This document shows, piece by piece, positions 1 to 5,005 of a stretch of DNA of 5,005 nt. Origin of the DNA: Eubacteriales bacterium (lineage in GTDB: Bacteria; Bacillota; Clostridia; Peptostreptococcales; Anaerovoracaceae). The stretch lies in contig JAQUYZ010000177.1 in NCBI GenBank assembly GCA_028691625.1, forward strand, positions 1 to 5,005, in the 5' to 3' direction. The translations under genes were made by a program, and so were the position numbers. Positions within the stretch are counted from its first letter, which is position 1; every line of letters starts with the position of its first letter. The notes below the pieces were generated by a model. It had not been told where the DNA came from and ran no database searches. It saw nothing but the letters and a program-made list of their open reading frames with translations.

Positions 1-57
1 ATGCTCCTTTGTAACCTCCGCTCCGCATATCGCGGCAGAAATAATTAATTTTTCCAT
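1..57 (-). CDS. 3-keto-5-aminohexanoate cleavage enzyme family (BKACE) protein, N-terminal fragment
   Basis: Only the first 19 codons are present; the gene runs off the left edge. The peptide reads MEKLIISAAICGAEVTKEH, which I recognise as the typical start of beta-keto acid cleavage enzymes (BKACE, formerly DUF849). The founding member, Kce, condenses 3-keto-5-aminohexanoate with acetyl-CoA in clostridial lysine fermentation, giving acetoacetate and 3-aminobutyryl-CoA. The start is the ATG at 57-55, preceded by AAAGGAG (complement of 67-73) at a 9-base spacing, a strong clostridial ribosome binding site. It lies 54 bp downstream of yvcK on the same strand, with a hairpin between them. The catalytic, zinc-binding and substrate-choosing residues are all outside the window, so the exact keto acid used cannot be told; other BKACE members act on different beta-keto acids. 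The family call rests on memory of the N-terminal pattern. Confidence 0.68.
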   Translation of the reverse strand, partial: MEKLIISAAICGAEVTKEH

Positions 58-66
58 TTGTTTGTT

Positions 67-73
67 CTCCTTT
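67..73 (-). promoter_or_regulatory. Ribosome binding site of the BKACE-family gene
   Basis: The minus strand reads AAAGGAG, nine bases before the ATG at 57-55. It supports the short left-edge reading frame being a real gene start. Confidence 0.75.
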
Positions 74-77
74 AGAA

Positions 78-104
78 TAAATAAATTCGCAGAAAATCTG
101 CGAG
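78..104 (-). terminator. Hairpin with T-rich tail after yvcK, possible weak terminator
   Basis: On the minus strand a 6-bp stem (TCGCAG at 98-103 with CTGCGA at 87-92, extendable by a G-T/U wobble at 104 and 86) closes a 5-base loop. It is followed by TTTATTTATT, a T-rich but interrupted tract. It begins 8 bases after the yvcK stop codon and ends just ahead of the next gene's ribosome binding site. It could partly end the murB-yvcK transcript, act as an RNA-stabilising 3' hairpin, or be a processing site. The interrupted T tract makes strong termination doubtful, so read-through into the BKACE gene is possible. Confidence 0.4.
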
Positions 105-111
105 CAAATAT

Positions 112-1095
112 CTAATCGCAAATCAGCCCGTAAACCACACTTGCGATACGATCGGCATCATGTCGGATATATCCTTTTCTGATCTCAGTAAAATTATTTT
201 CAATAAGGGAAATTCCCTTTTCCTGCAGCCTCTGCCGATCCTCCTGATTTGGAATAATCTGCTCCGACCCATCTTCATTATAGGGCTTCAGCGCTTCCGT
301 ATCAATCACCATGTTATTTGCAATGACATACTCTATGACATTTTCACCCAGATACTCGGCGGCCCTTGCCGTATGATCCCAGACAGAGAATCGGTCCGTT
401 TCTCCCGGCTGTGTCATCATATTGCAGACCAGAACCTTCCTGCCTGTAGACTGTTTGATTGCCTCGGGAATTCCATCAACGAGAAAGTTTGGTATTATGC
501 TCGTGTATAAGCTTCCGGGGCCCATGAGGATCAGATCGGCTCTTTGGATCGCCTCAATTGCCTTTTTCGTTGCGGTAGGCCTCTCAGGCTTTAGAAGCAC
601 CTTTGCAACAGGGCTGCCCTGACGAAGCACCTCCGGCTGAATCCTGGATTCCCCGCAGACAAGTGTCCCGTTCTCCAGCAAGGCGCACAACTGCACATCG
701 CTGCCCGTTACCGGAAGCACCTGCCCTCTGACACGAAGGATTTCATTTGTCTTGGCCACTGCATCCTCAAAGTTTCCACAAATGCCGTTCAAGGCTGCGA
801 TCAGCAGATTTCCGAAACTCTGCCCTTCCAGCATGCCCTCTGTAAACCGATATTTCAGCAGTTCCTGCATCAAGCCCTCTTCATCCGCCATCGCTAAAAT
901 ACAACTTCTGATATCTCCCGGAGGGAGCATTCCAAGATCTTCTCTTAAGATACCTGATCCGCCTCCGTCATCTGCCACGGTTACAATCGCCGTAAGATTG
1001 TCTGTAATTCTCTTTATTCCGCGAAGAATGACTGACAAACCGGTTCCTCCTCCGATTACTGCGATTCTCGGCCCTAAATGCTGACTGTCTGTCAT
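112..1095 (-). CDS. yvcK: YvcK family gluconeogenesis factor (UDP-sugar-binding, CofD-like fold)
   Basis: A complete 327-residue protein, near the usual 310-330 of the family. It shows the N-terminal Rossmann-like motif VIGGGTGLS (about residues 13-21), the TVADDGGGSG-LRE-LG-LPPGDIR block (39-63), SFGNLL (93-98) and a GPGSLYTSIIPN motif near residue 195; together these are diagnostic of YvcK/CofD-like proteins. In Bacillus subtilis YvcK is needed for growth on gluconeogenic carbon sources and for normal cell shape; it binds UDP-glucose and UDP-GlcNAc, and in several Gram-positives it is linked to PASTA-kinase signalling. No enzymatic reaction is established. The protein is cytoplasmic, with no signal peptide or membrane segment. 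The ATG at 1095 is preceded by AAGGGG at a fitting distance. It starts 34 bp after rapZ, consistent with co-transcription. In most Firmicutes whiA follows; here it does not. Confidence 0.95.
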   Translation of the reverse strand: MTDSQHLGPRIAVIGGGTGLSVILRGIKRITDNLTAIVTVADDGGGSGILREDLGMLPPGDIRSCILAMADEEGLMQELLKYRFTEGMLEGQSFGNLLIAALNGICGNFEDAVAKTNEILRVRGQVLPVTGSDVQLCALLENGTLVCGESRIQPEVLRQGSPVAKVLLKPERPTATKKAIEAIQRADLILMGPGSLYTSIIPNFLVDGIPEAIKQSTGRKVLVCNMMTQPGETDRFSVWDHTARAAEYLGENVIEYVIANNMVIDTEALKPYNEDGSEQIIPNQEDRQRLQEKGISLIENNFTEIRKGYIRHDADRIASVVYGLICD

Positions 1096-1129
1096 TTATG
1101 TTCCCCTTCTACAAATATTGCTTCCTTTT

Positions 1130-1978
1130 TTACAAATCGCGATGTGCCGTGATTACACGCTTCCCTTCCGCAAGAAACTGACTGGAAAGTTCATTTGCGA
1201 TGGCCACTGATCGATGCTGCCCGCCGGTACACCCGATCGCAAGAACCAGATGAAATTTACCCTCTCTGATATAGTAAGGGATCAGCTTTTCAATCAGATC
1301 GTGAACAGTATGCAGAAATTCCTGTGTTTCCGGAAACTTCTTGACATATTTACTAACTTTTTCACTGTTTCCCGTCAGTTTTCTCATGCTTTTTAAATAG
1401 AAAGGATTGGGAATAAACCGCATATCAAATACCATATCTGCATCCAGCGGGATCCCGTATTTATATCCGAAAGACTGGATGCTGATGGTAAATCCCGGAT
1501 TATCCTCCTCCGAAAGGAGCAGCTTCTTGATCTCCTCATTCAACTGTGCAGTTTTCATATTTGAAGTGTCGATAATATAATCGGAAATCTTTCTGATTTC
1601 AAGGAGCCGATCCCTCTCCTTTGTGATGCCCTCCAGGATGCTGCCCGCACAGGCGAGCGGATGCGTCCTTCTGGTTTCGTTGAACCTTCTGATCAAAACC
1701 TCGTTGGAGGCCTCCAGAAACATGATCTTGAATTCCATTCCGGCATTTTTCAATTCTTCCAGACTGGATTTCAGGTCGTCAAAAAACTCGCCACCCCTGA
1801 TGTCGGCGGTAAAGGCTGCCTTTTCGATGGTTACCTTGTCCCGCATGATCAGATCCATAAAGTTTCTGATCAAGGCCGGCGGCATATTGTCGATACAGTA
1901 ATACCCCAGATCCTCCATACAATTTATGGCCTGGCTTTTTCCGGCACCTGACAAGCCTGTTACGATAATTACTTCCAT
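1130..1978 (-). CDS. rapZ: RapZ/YvcJ family nucleotide-binding protein (RNase adapter homologue)
   Basis: A complete 282-residue protein, the normal family length (about 280-295). The N-terminal P-loop domain has Walker A GLSGAGKS (residues 8-15) and the conserved GYYCIDNMPP segment (25-34), with ETRRTHPLA near residue 105. The C-terminal domain carries the signature GCTGGQHRS (249-257) and ends in AHRDL, both typical. In Escherichia coli RapZ senses glucosamine-6-phosphate through its C-terminal domain and presents the small RNA GlmZ to RNase E. Gram-positive YvcJ binds and hydrolyses nucleotides, and its physiological role is less clear (effects on competence in B. subtilis). RNase E is generally absent from Clostridia, so the adapter role should not be carried over. 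The ATG at 1978 has AGAGGT upstream. It lies between the PHP gene (38 bp gap) and yvcK (34 bp gap), the classic rapZ-yvcK pairing. Confidence 0.95.
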   Translation of the reverse strand: MEVIIVTGLSGAGKSQAINCMEDLGYYCIDNMPPALIRNFMDLIMRDKVTIEKAAFTADIRGGEFFDDLKSSLEELKNAGMEFKIMFLEASNEVLIRRFNETRRTHPLACAGSILEGITKERDRLLEIRKISDYIIDTSNMKTAQLNEEIKKLLLSEEDNPGFTISIQSFGYKYGIPLDADMVFDMRFIPNPFYLKSMRKLTGNSEKVSKYVKKFPETQEFLHTVHDLIEKLIPYYIREGKFHLVLAIGCTGGQHRSVAIANELSSQFLAEGKRVITAHRDL

Positions 1979-2016
1979 AGTATTGACCTCTTTTATTCCT
2001 GTACTAGCCCGTCTTT

Positions 2017-2790
2017 CTACGCTTCAATAATCAAGTTGTCCACCCGATTAAAATCAAGTTCTGCCTCCCTGATCCTGTCCACTGCGCCCTCACAGTCGCC
2101 GATCCGTTCCGGCGAATGGGCGTCGCTGCTGATGACAAAACGGGTATTGGTCTTTGCCGCTTTTTTAATTCCGTCAACGTTCAGCCAATGATGCCAGGTA
2201 CTGATCTCCATCAGCGTGCCTCTGTCTGCACAGGCCAACGCAATTTCTCCGATATCAAAGGGTCCCTTGTCTCCGGGATGCGTTAATATTTTTATCTCAT
2301 TTTCATAGATTGCCCGAACTGCCAATTCCGTGTTACGCTTCTCCTGCTGCTTTGTGCTTCTATGGAACCATCCGCTGAGGATGAAATTCTGCGCATGGAT
2401 GCCAAGGGCAAAACCCGGCTTCTCTCCAAAAACACCGTAATGATACCCCGCCAGAAGATAATCAAACTGTTTCAATTCTTCCTCTGTCACGTCCAGCCTT
2501 CCCGACGGATTGATGATATTTGCTTCTGCACCCAAAAGAATTCCGATCTGTGGATATAGCGGCTTCAGCCGTTCTACCTCTTTGCGCATGGCGGCGATGC
2601 TGCTCCGCTTGATACCGTAGGTCACATGACCCGGTCCGTGATCTGAAATCCCGACGGTTTTCAGCCCTTTTGCCAGGGCTGCCCTGACATTGTCTTCAAT
2701 GGACCCCTTCCCGTGGGAAAAGGTGGTATGGGTATGAAGATCATATAGCAATCGGTATCGATTCTTGTCCTCTTTGTGGTCCTTTTTCAT
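2017..2790 (-). CDS. PHP domain-containing phosphoesterase (YcdX/histidinol-phosphatase-like)
   Basis: A complete 257-residue protein with every metal-binding motif of the PHP fold. DLHTHT holds H19 and H21; ISDHGPGH holds D50 and H51, with H55 also available. GAEANI holds E89, AGYHYG holds H117, LTHPGD holds H171, and ISSDAHS holds D223 and H225. This set supports a trinuclear metal site and hydrolysis of a phosphoester, but the substrate cannot be read from the sequence. It resembles the stand-alone YcdX-like PHP proteins more than the HisK histidinol-phosphate phosphatases, and no his genes are near. The ATG at 2790 follows AGGAAGGG (complement of 2801-2808). It begins 23 bp after murB and ends 38 bp before rapZ. 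A PHP gene between murB and rapZ is, from general knowledge, a recurrent clostridial arrangement, which hints at a role tied to envelope precursor or amino-sugar metabolism (inference). Confidence 0.92.
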   Translation of the reverse strand: MKKDHKEDKNRYRLLYDLHTHTTFSHGKGSIEDNVRAALAKGLKTVGISDHGPGHVTYGIKRSSIAAMRKEVERLKPLYPQIGILLGAEANIINPSGRLDVTEEELKQFDYLLAGYHYGVFGEKPGFALGIHAQNFILSGWFHRSTKQQEKRNTELAVRAIYENEIKILTHPGDKGPFDIGEIALACADRGTLMEISTWHHWLNVDGIKKAAKTNTRFVISSDAHSPERIGDCEGAVDRIREAELDFNRVDNLIIEA

Positions 2791-2813
2791 ATCATGCAGT
2801 CCCTTCCTGTGGA

Positions 2814-3728
2814 TTATTCTCCTATGATTCTGACTTCTGGTTCCAGCATAATACCGAATTCCTGGAAAACGGTGCTCCTGACAACCTCCATCAGATCGAT
2901 GATATCCGTTGCTGTCGCGCTTCCGGTATTGATGATAAAACCTGCATGCAGCGGTGATACCTGTGCGCCTTCCCGGGTCAGTCCGGAAAGTCCGGCATCC
3001 TGGATCAGTTTCCCTGCGAAATGATTATGAGGCCTCTTGAAGAAGCTTCCCGCACTGGGACAGCTCAAAGGCTGCTTCTGCGTTCTTCTCGCTGCAAGCT
3101 CTTTCATCCTAGCTTTGATTGTTTCCTGATCTCCTTTTTCCAAAAGAAATACGGCTTTCAGCAGAATGTCACCGGTGCTCTGTAAAATACTATGCCGGTA
3201 AGACAGTTCCAATTCATCTTTCTTCAGCTTAAATATGCGGGCTCCATCCTTTGTAAGGATATCTGCGCTTTCAATGATCTGTGAAATTTCGCCGTCGTAG
3301 GCCCCTGCGTTCATAAAGACCGCTCCTCCAATTGTGCCCGGAATTCCGCCGGCAAATTCAAAGCCGGCGAGGGACGCCGTGCATGCTTCTCTTGCTGCGG
3401 CAGAAAGCAAGACGCCGGCTCCTGCTTCCATGCGCTCACCGGTTACATTGATTTCCTGGAACGCCTCCCCGATTCTCAGGATCACTCCATCGTAGCCGGA
3501 ATCCTTCACCAGCAAGTTGGTTCCGTTTCCTATGACCAGATGCTTGATCTCATGCTCTGAAAGCACCTTCAACGCATAAGCAAGCTCCTCTGTATTTATA
3601 GGCTGCACAAGGAGTGCGGCGCTTCCACCCGCTTTGAAAGATGTATACTCCTTCATCGGCGCATCCCGGATGATGTTCTTCTTTTCTATCCGTATTAATA
3701 ATTCATTCAAAATCTGATTGATATTCAA
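2814..3728 (-). CDS. murB: UDP-N-acetylenolpyruvoylglucosamine reductase (MurB, type II)
   Basis: MurB reduces UDP-GlcNAc-enolpyruvate to UDP-MurNAc with NADPH and FAD, the second committed step of peptidoglycan precursor synthesis in the cytoplasm. The 304-residue protein has the FAD-binding segments TSFKAGG (29-35), GNGTNLLV (67-74) and GIPGTIGGAVFMNAGAY (128-144), then SYRHS with Arg178, GSFFKRP with Ser228 as the likely proton donor, and the C-terminal LEPEVRIIGE. Its length and motifs fit the shorter type II MurB of Firmicutes. I place the start at TTG 3728-3726: GGAGG (complement of 3736-3740) sits 7 bases upstream, the resulting length matches Bacillus MurB, and the in-frame ATG at 3770 overlaps the promoter -10 element, so it would not be transcribed. 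First gene of the murB-PHP-rapZ-yvcK operon. It lacks unusual features apart from the TTG start. Confidence 0.95.
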   Translation of the reverse strand: MNINQILNELLIRIEKKNIIRDAPMKEYTSFKAGGSAALLVQPINTEELAYALKVLSEHEIKHLVIGNGTNLLVKDSGYDGVILRIGEAFQEINVTGERMEAGAGVLLSAAAREACTASLAGFEFAGGIPGTIGGAVFMNAGAYDGEISQIIESADILTKDGARIFKLKKDELELSYRHSILQSTGDILLKAVFLLEKGDQETIKARMKELAARRTQKQPLSCPSAGSFFKRPHNHFAGKLIQDAGLSGLTREGAQVSPLHAGFIINTGSATATDIIDLMEVVRSTVFQEFGIMLEPEVRIIGE

Positions 3729-3735
3729 AGTTTTT

Positions 3736-3740
3736 CCTCC
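3736..3740 (-). promoter_or_regulatory. murB ribosome binding site that fixes the TTG start
   Basis: The minus strand reads GGAGG seven bases before TTG 3728-3726. No comparable site precedes the in-frame ATG at 3770. A second ATG at 3742-3740 overlaps this site and is out of frame with murB. Confidence 0.85.
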
Positions 3741-3759
3741 ATCTTTCAGAGATACTACT

Positions 3760-3788
3760 ATTATATTCAATAATCATATTAAAGTAAA
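3760..3788 (-). promoter_or_regulatory. Sigma-A-type promoter of the murB-PHP-rapZ-yvcK operon
   Basis: The minus strand has TTTACT (-35, complement of 3783-3788), a 17-base spacer, and a perfect TATAAT (-10, complement of 3760-3765). The start of transcription would be near 3753, giving a leader of about 25 bases before the TTG start of murB. This is the best promoter match on this strand in the intergenic region. Confidence 0.8.
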
Positions 3789-3791
3789 CAG

Positions 3792-3829
3792 CGGAAAAAT
3801 TCATGCAATCTAAGATTGACGGAAAAATT
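3792..3829. repeat. Direct repeat pair flanking a small palindrome
   Basis: CGGAAAAATT occurs at 3792-3801 and again at 3820-3829, 28 bp apart start to start. Between them lies a 13-bp palindrome, CAATCT-A-AGATTG (3806-3818). The second copy runs into TTTCCG, making a further small inverted repeat, CGGAA/TTCCG (3820-3833). The array sits just upstream of the murB -35 element, so it could be a regulator binding site. A chance AT-rich arrangement is also possible. The rest of this stretch up to 3876 shows nothing I can name. Confidence 0.4.
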
Positions 3830-3896
3830 TCCGAGAGGAGTAAGAACACTCTTGCCGCAAGCCTTCGGAATAGGTTTTTGCATATTTATAAAATAT

Positions 3897-3914
3897 TATG
3901 TATAAATATTTATT
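3897..3914 (+). promoter_or_regulatory. ARG-box-like operator candidate upstream of argG
   Basis: The 18 bases from 3897 match the B. subtilis AhrC/ArgR ARG-box consensus, as I recall it (CATGAATAAAAATKCAAK), at 13 positions. They contain a perfect 12-bp palindrome, ATAAATATTTAT (3902-3913). A weaker 10/18 match starts 20 bp earlier at 3877, close to the roughly one-helical-turn-pair spacing of tandem ARG boxes. The location, 8 bp before the argG -35, suits an arginine-responsive repressor. The region is very AT-rich, so chance similarity is a real risk. Confidence 0.45.
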
Positions 3915-3921
3915 ATTTCTC

Positions 3922-3950
3922 TTGCTATCTGACGAATCGAGTGGTATACT
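3922..3950 (+). promoter_or_regulatory. argG promoter with extended -10
   Basis: TTGCTA (-35, 3922-3927), a 17-base spacer and TATACT (-10, 3945-3950), preceded by TGG, which gives a TGn extended -10. Transcription would begin near 3957, giving an argG leader of about 74 bases. Confidence 0.8.
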
Positions 3951-3981
3951 TTTTTCAATAATTATTTTCCGGTAAGGACAT

Positions 3982-3998
3982 TTCGCAGTTTCTGCGAA
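3982..3998 (+). other. Hairpin in the argG leader
   Basis: TTCGCAG (3982-3988) and CTGCGAA (3992-3998) form a perfect 7-bp stem with a 3-base loop. An alternative stem, ATTTCG (3980-3985) with CGAAAT (3999-4004), is mutually exclusive with it. There is no T tract, so it is not a terminator. It ends 15 bases before the ribosome binding site. It may affect mRNA stability or translation. No T-box signature is present in the leader. Confidence 0.5.
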
Positions 3999-4013
3999 CG
4001 AAATAGATGCCCA

Positions 4014-4021
4014 AAAGGAGG
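4014..4021 (+). promoter_or_regulatory. argG ribosome binding site
   Basis: AAAGGAGG lies 9 bases before ATG 4031. The in-frame ATG at 4007 precedes this site and reads through it as lysine and arginine codons, so 4031 is the true start. Confidence 0.9.
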
Positions 4022-4030
4022 AAGAAAAAA

Positions 4031-5005
4031 ATGGCAAAAGAAAAAGTAGTATTAGCGTATTCGGGCGGTTTGGACACTTCTATTATCTTGACCTGGCTCA
4101 AAGAAAATTATGACTATGAAGTGATTGCCGTCTGCTGCAACGCAGGACAGGACGAGGATTTCGACGCAGTGGAAAAAAAGGCCTATGCAACCGGTGCTTC
4201 TAAATCTTATGTGATCGATATGCAGGATGAATTCATCTCCGAATATATCTGGCCGACACTGAAGGCAGGAGCAGTCTATGAAAACGACTATCTGCTCGGT
4301 ACTTCATGGCACGTCCGCTCATGGCAAAGAAGCTCGTTGAGATCGCCGAACAGGAGGGCGCCTTCCATATTGCCCACGGCTGTACGGGAAAAGGAAATGA
4401 TCAGGTACGTTTTGAGGCTACAATCCATGCCCTGAATCCTTCCATCAAGATCATTGCACCATGGAGAATCTGGGATTTCAAATCCAGAGAAGACCTTCTT
4501 GATTATGCGGAAAAACACAAGATTCCGGTTGCCCAGTCCAAGGAAAAGATCTACAGCAGAGATCAGAATATCTGGCACATCAGTCATGAAGGCGGAAATC
4601 TGGAAAGCCCATGGAATCAGCATCTTGATGATATCCTCGTCATGAGTGTACCTCCCGAAAAGGCTCCTGACACACCGACCTTTATTGATATCGACTTTGT
4701 CAAGGGAGAGCCCGTTGGCTTGAACGGGAAAGCCATGTCACCGCTGGAGCTGCTTACGGAATTGAACAAAATCGGCGGAGAAAACGCTGTCGGTACCATC
4801 GACATTATTGAAAACCGTCTTGTAGGGATGAAATCCCGAGGCGTATATGAAACCCCCGGCGGAACCATCCTTTATAAAGCCCACTCAGATCTTGAGAAAT
4901 TGATCCTTGACAGAGACACACTGGCGTATAAAAATATAGTGGGGCAGAAGTATGCGCAGCTGGTTTATGACGGTCTTTGGTTCACTCCTCTGCGAGAGGC
5001 GATCG
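4031..5005 (+). pseudogene. argG: Argininosuccinate synthase, frameshifted as read and cut by the window edge
   Basis: ArgG joins citrulline and aspartate using ATP to give argininosuccinate, the penultimate step of arginine synthesis, in the cytoplasm. The first frame starts [17 protein letters not shown], with the PP-loop ATP motif at residues 9-17, and is clearly ArgG up to LLGTS (residue 92, ending 4306). Then the frame breaks. ArgG resumes one frame earlier at 4309 as [13 protein letters not shown], followed by [14 protein letters not shown] (about 116-129), [13 protein letters not shown] (175-187) and ETPGG, open to the window end. Two bases occupy the place of one codon, so a single base is missing. 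The unshifted frame ends at a TGA at 4433-4435. About 325 of roughly 400 residues are present. Both flanks are fully conserved, so either the mutation is very recent or it is a sequencing error, for example loss of one C from TCCATG. No slippery heptamer is seen. The gene is divergent from murB. Confidence 0.93.

Noticed and set aside
160..1084. Plus-strand open frames of 66-116 codons inside yvcK
   Set aside because: They are antisense to a well-conserved gene, have no convincing ribosome binding site and resemble no protein family; they follow from the yvcK codon pattern.
1623..1951. Two overlapping plus-strand open frames inside rapZ
   Set aside because: Antisense shadows of rapZ, overlapping each other in different frames, with no family resemblance.
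2362..3024. Plus-strand open frames over the PHP gene and the 3' end of murB
   Set aside because: Antisense to conserved genes and without recognisable domains or start signals.
3957..4030. Possible T-box or other riboswitch in the argG leader
   Set aside because: The leader is only about 74 bases, with one small hairpin and no T-box AGGGTGG-type sequence, no T-rich terminator and no known riboswitch core.
3810..4037. Minus-strand open frame of 75 codons in the intergenic region
   Set aside because: It starts inside the argG start region, crosses the argG promoter, and has low-complexity translation with no family resemblance; no ribosome binding site is seen.
4290..4312. Programmed -1 ribosomal frameshift in argG
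   Set aside because: No slippery heptamer at the break, no obvious downstream pseudoknot, and ArgG is not known to use frameshifting; the pattern fits a missing base.
4288..4868. Minus-strand open frames opposite argG, and a plus-strand frame at 4454-4645
   Set aside because: The frame that continues ArgG covers this whole region with conserved motifs, so these are shadows.
1..5005. Mobile element, CRISPR array, tRNA, rRNA or defence system
   Set aside because: No transposase, terminal repeats, spaced direct repeats, tRNA-like cloverleaf or defence genes were seen; all coding regions are housekeeping or metabolic genes.

Overview
The window reads as chromosomal DNA from an anaerobic, low-to-moderate G+C Gram-positive bacterium of the class Clostridia. 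The clues are the order murB / PHP-domain gene / rapZ (yvcJ) / yvcK, strong AGGAGG-type ribosome binding sites, a TTG start codon, AT-rich intergenic DNA with sigma-A-type promoters, and the beginning of what looks like a 3-keto-5-aminohexanoate cleavage enzyme (BKACE family) gene, typical of amino-acid-fermenting clostridia. I cannot place the genus.

Layout. Positions 1-3728 are read on the minus strand, in transcription order: murB (3728-2814, TTG start), a PHP-fold metal-dependent phosphoesterase (2790-2017), rapZ/yvcJ (1978-1130), yvcK (1095-112), then the first 19 codons of a BKACE-family gene (57-1) that leaves the window. Gaps between the first four are 23 to 38 bp, so they look like one operon driven by a near-consensus promoter at 3760-3788. 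A hairpin with a T-rich tail (about 78-104) separates yvcK from the last gene and may be a weak terminator. From 4031 to the right edge, argG (argininosuccinate synthase) is transcribed in the opposite direction. In this sequence it carries a single-base loss near 4304-4308 that breaks the reading frame.

The divergent intergenic region (3729-4030, about 300 bp) holds both promoters, an ARG-box-like operator candidate just upstream of the argG -35 element, a small direct-repeat/palindrome structure (3792-3829), and a short hairpin in the argG leader.

Functionally, the minus-strand operon concerns the cell envelope and its link to central carbon metabolism. MurB makes UDP-MurNAc, YvcK binds UDP-sugars and is needed for gluconeogenic growth and cell shape in relatives, and RapZ-family proteins sense amino-sugar status or bind nucleotides. 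ArgG is ordinary arginine biosynthesis. I see no sign of a mobile element, CRISPR array, defence system, rRNA or tRNA. The most notable points are the argG frameshift, the murB start correction, the replacement of the usual whiA by a BKACE gene after yvcK, and a similar hairpin in two leader or intergenic regions.
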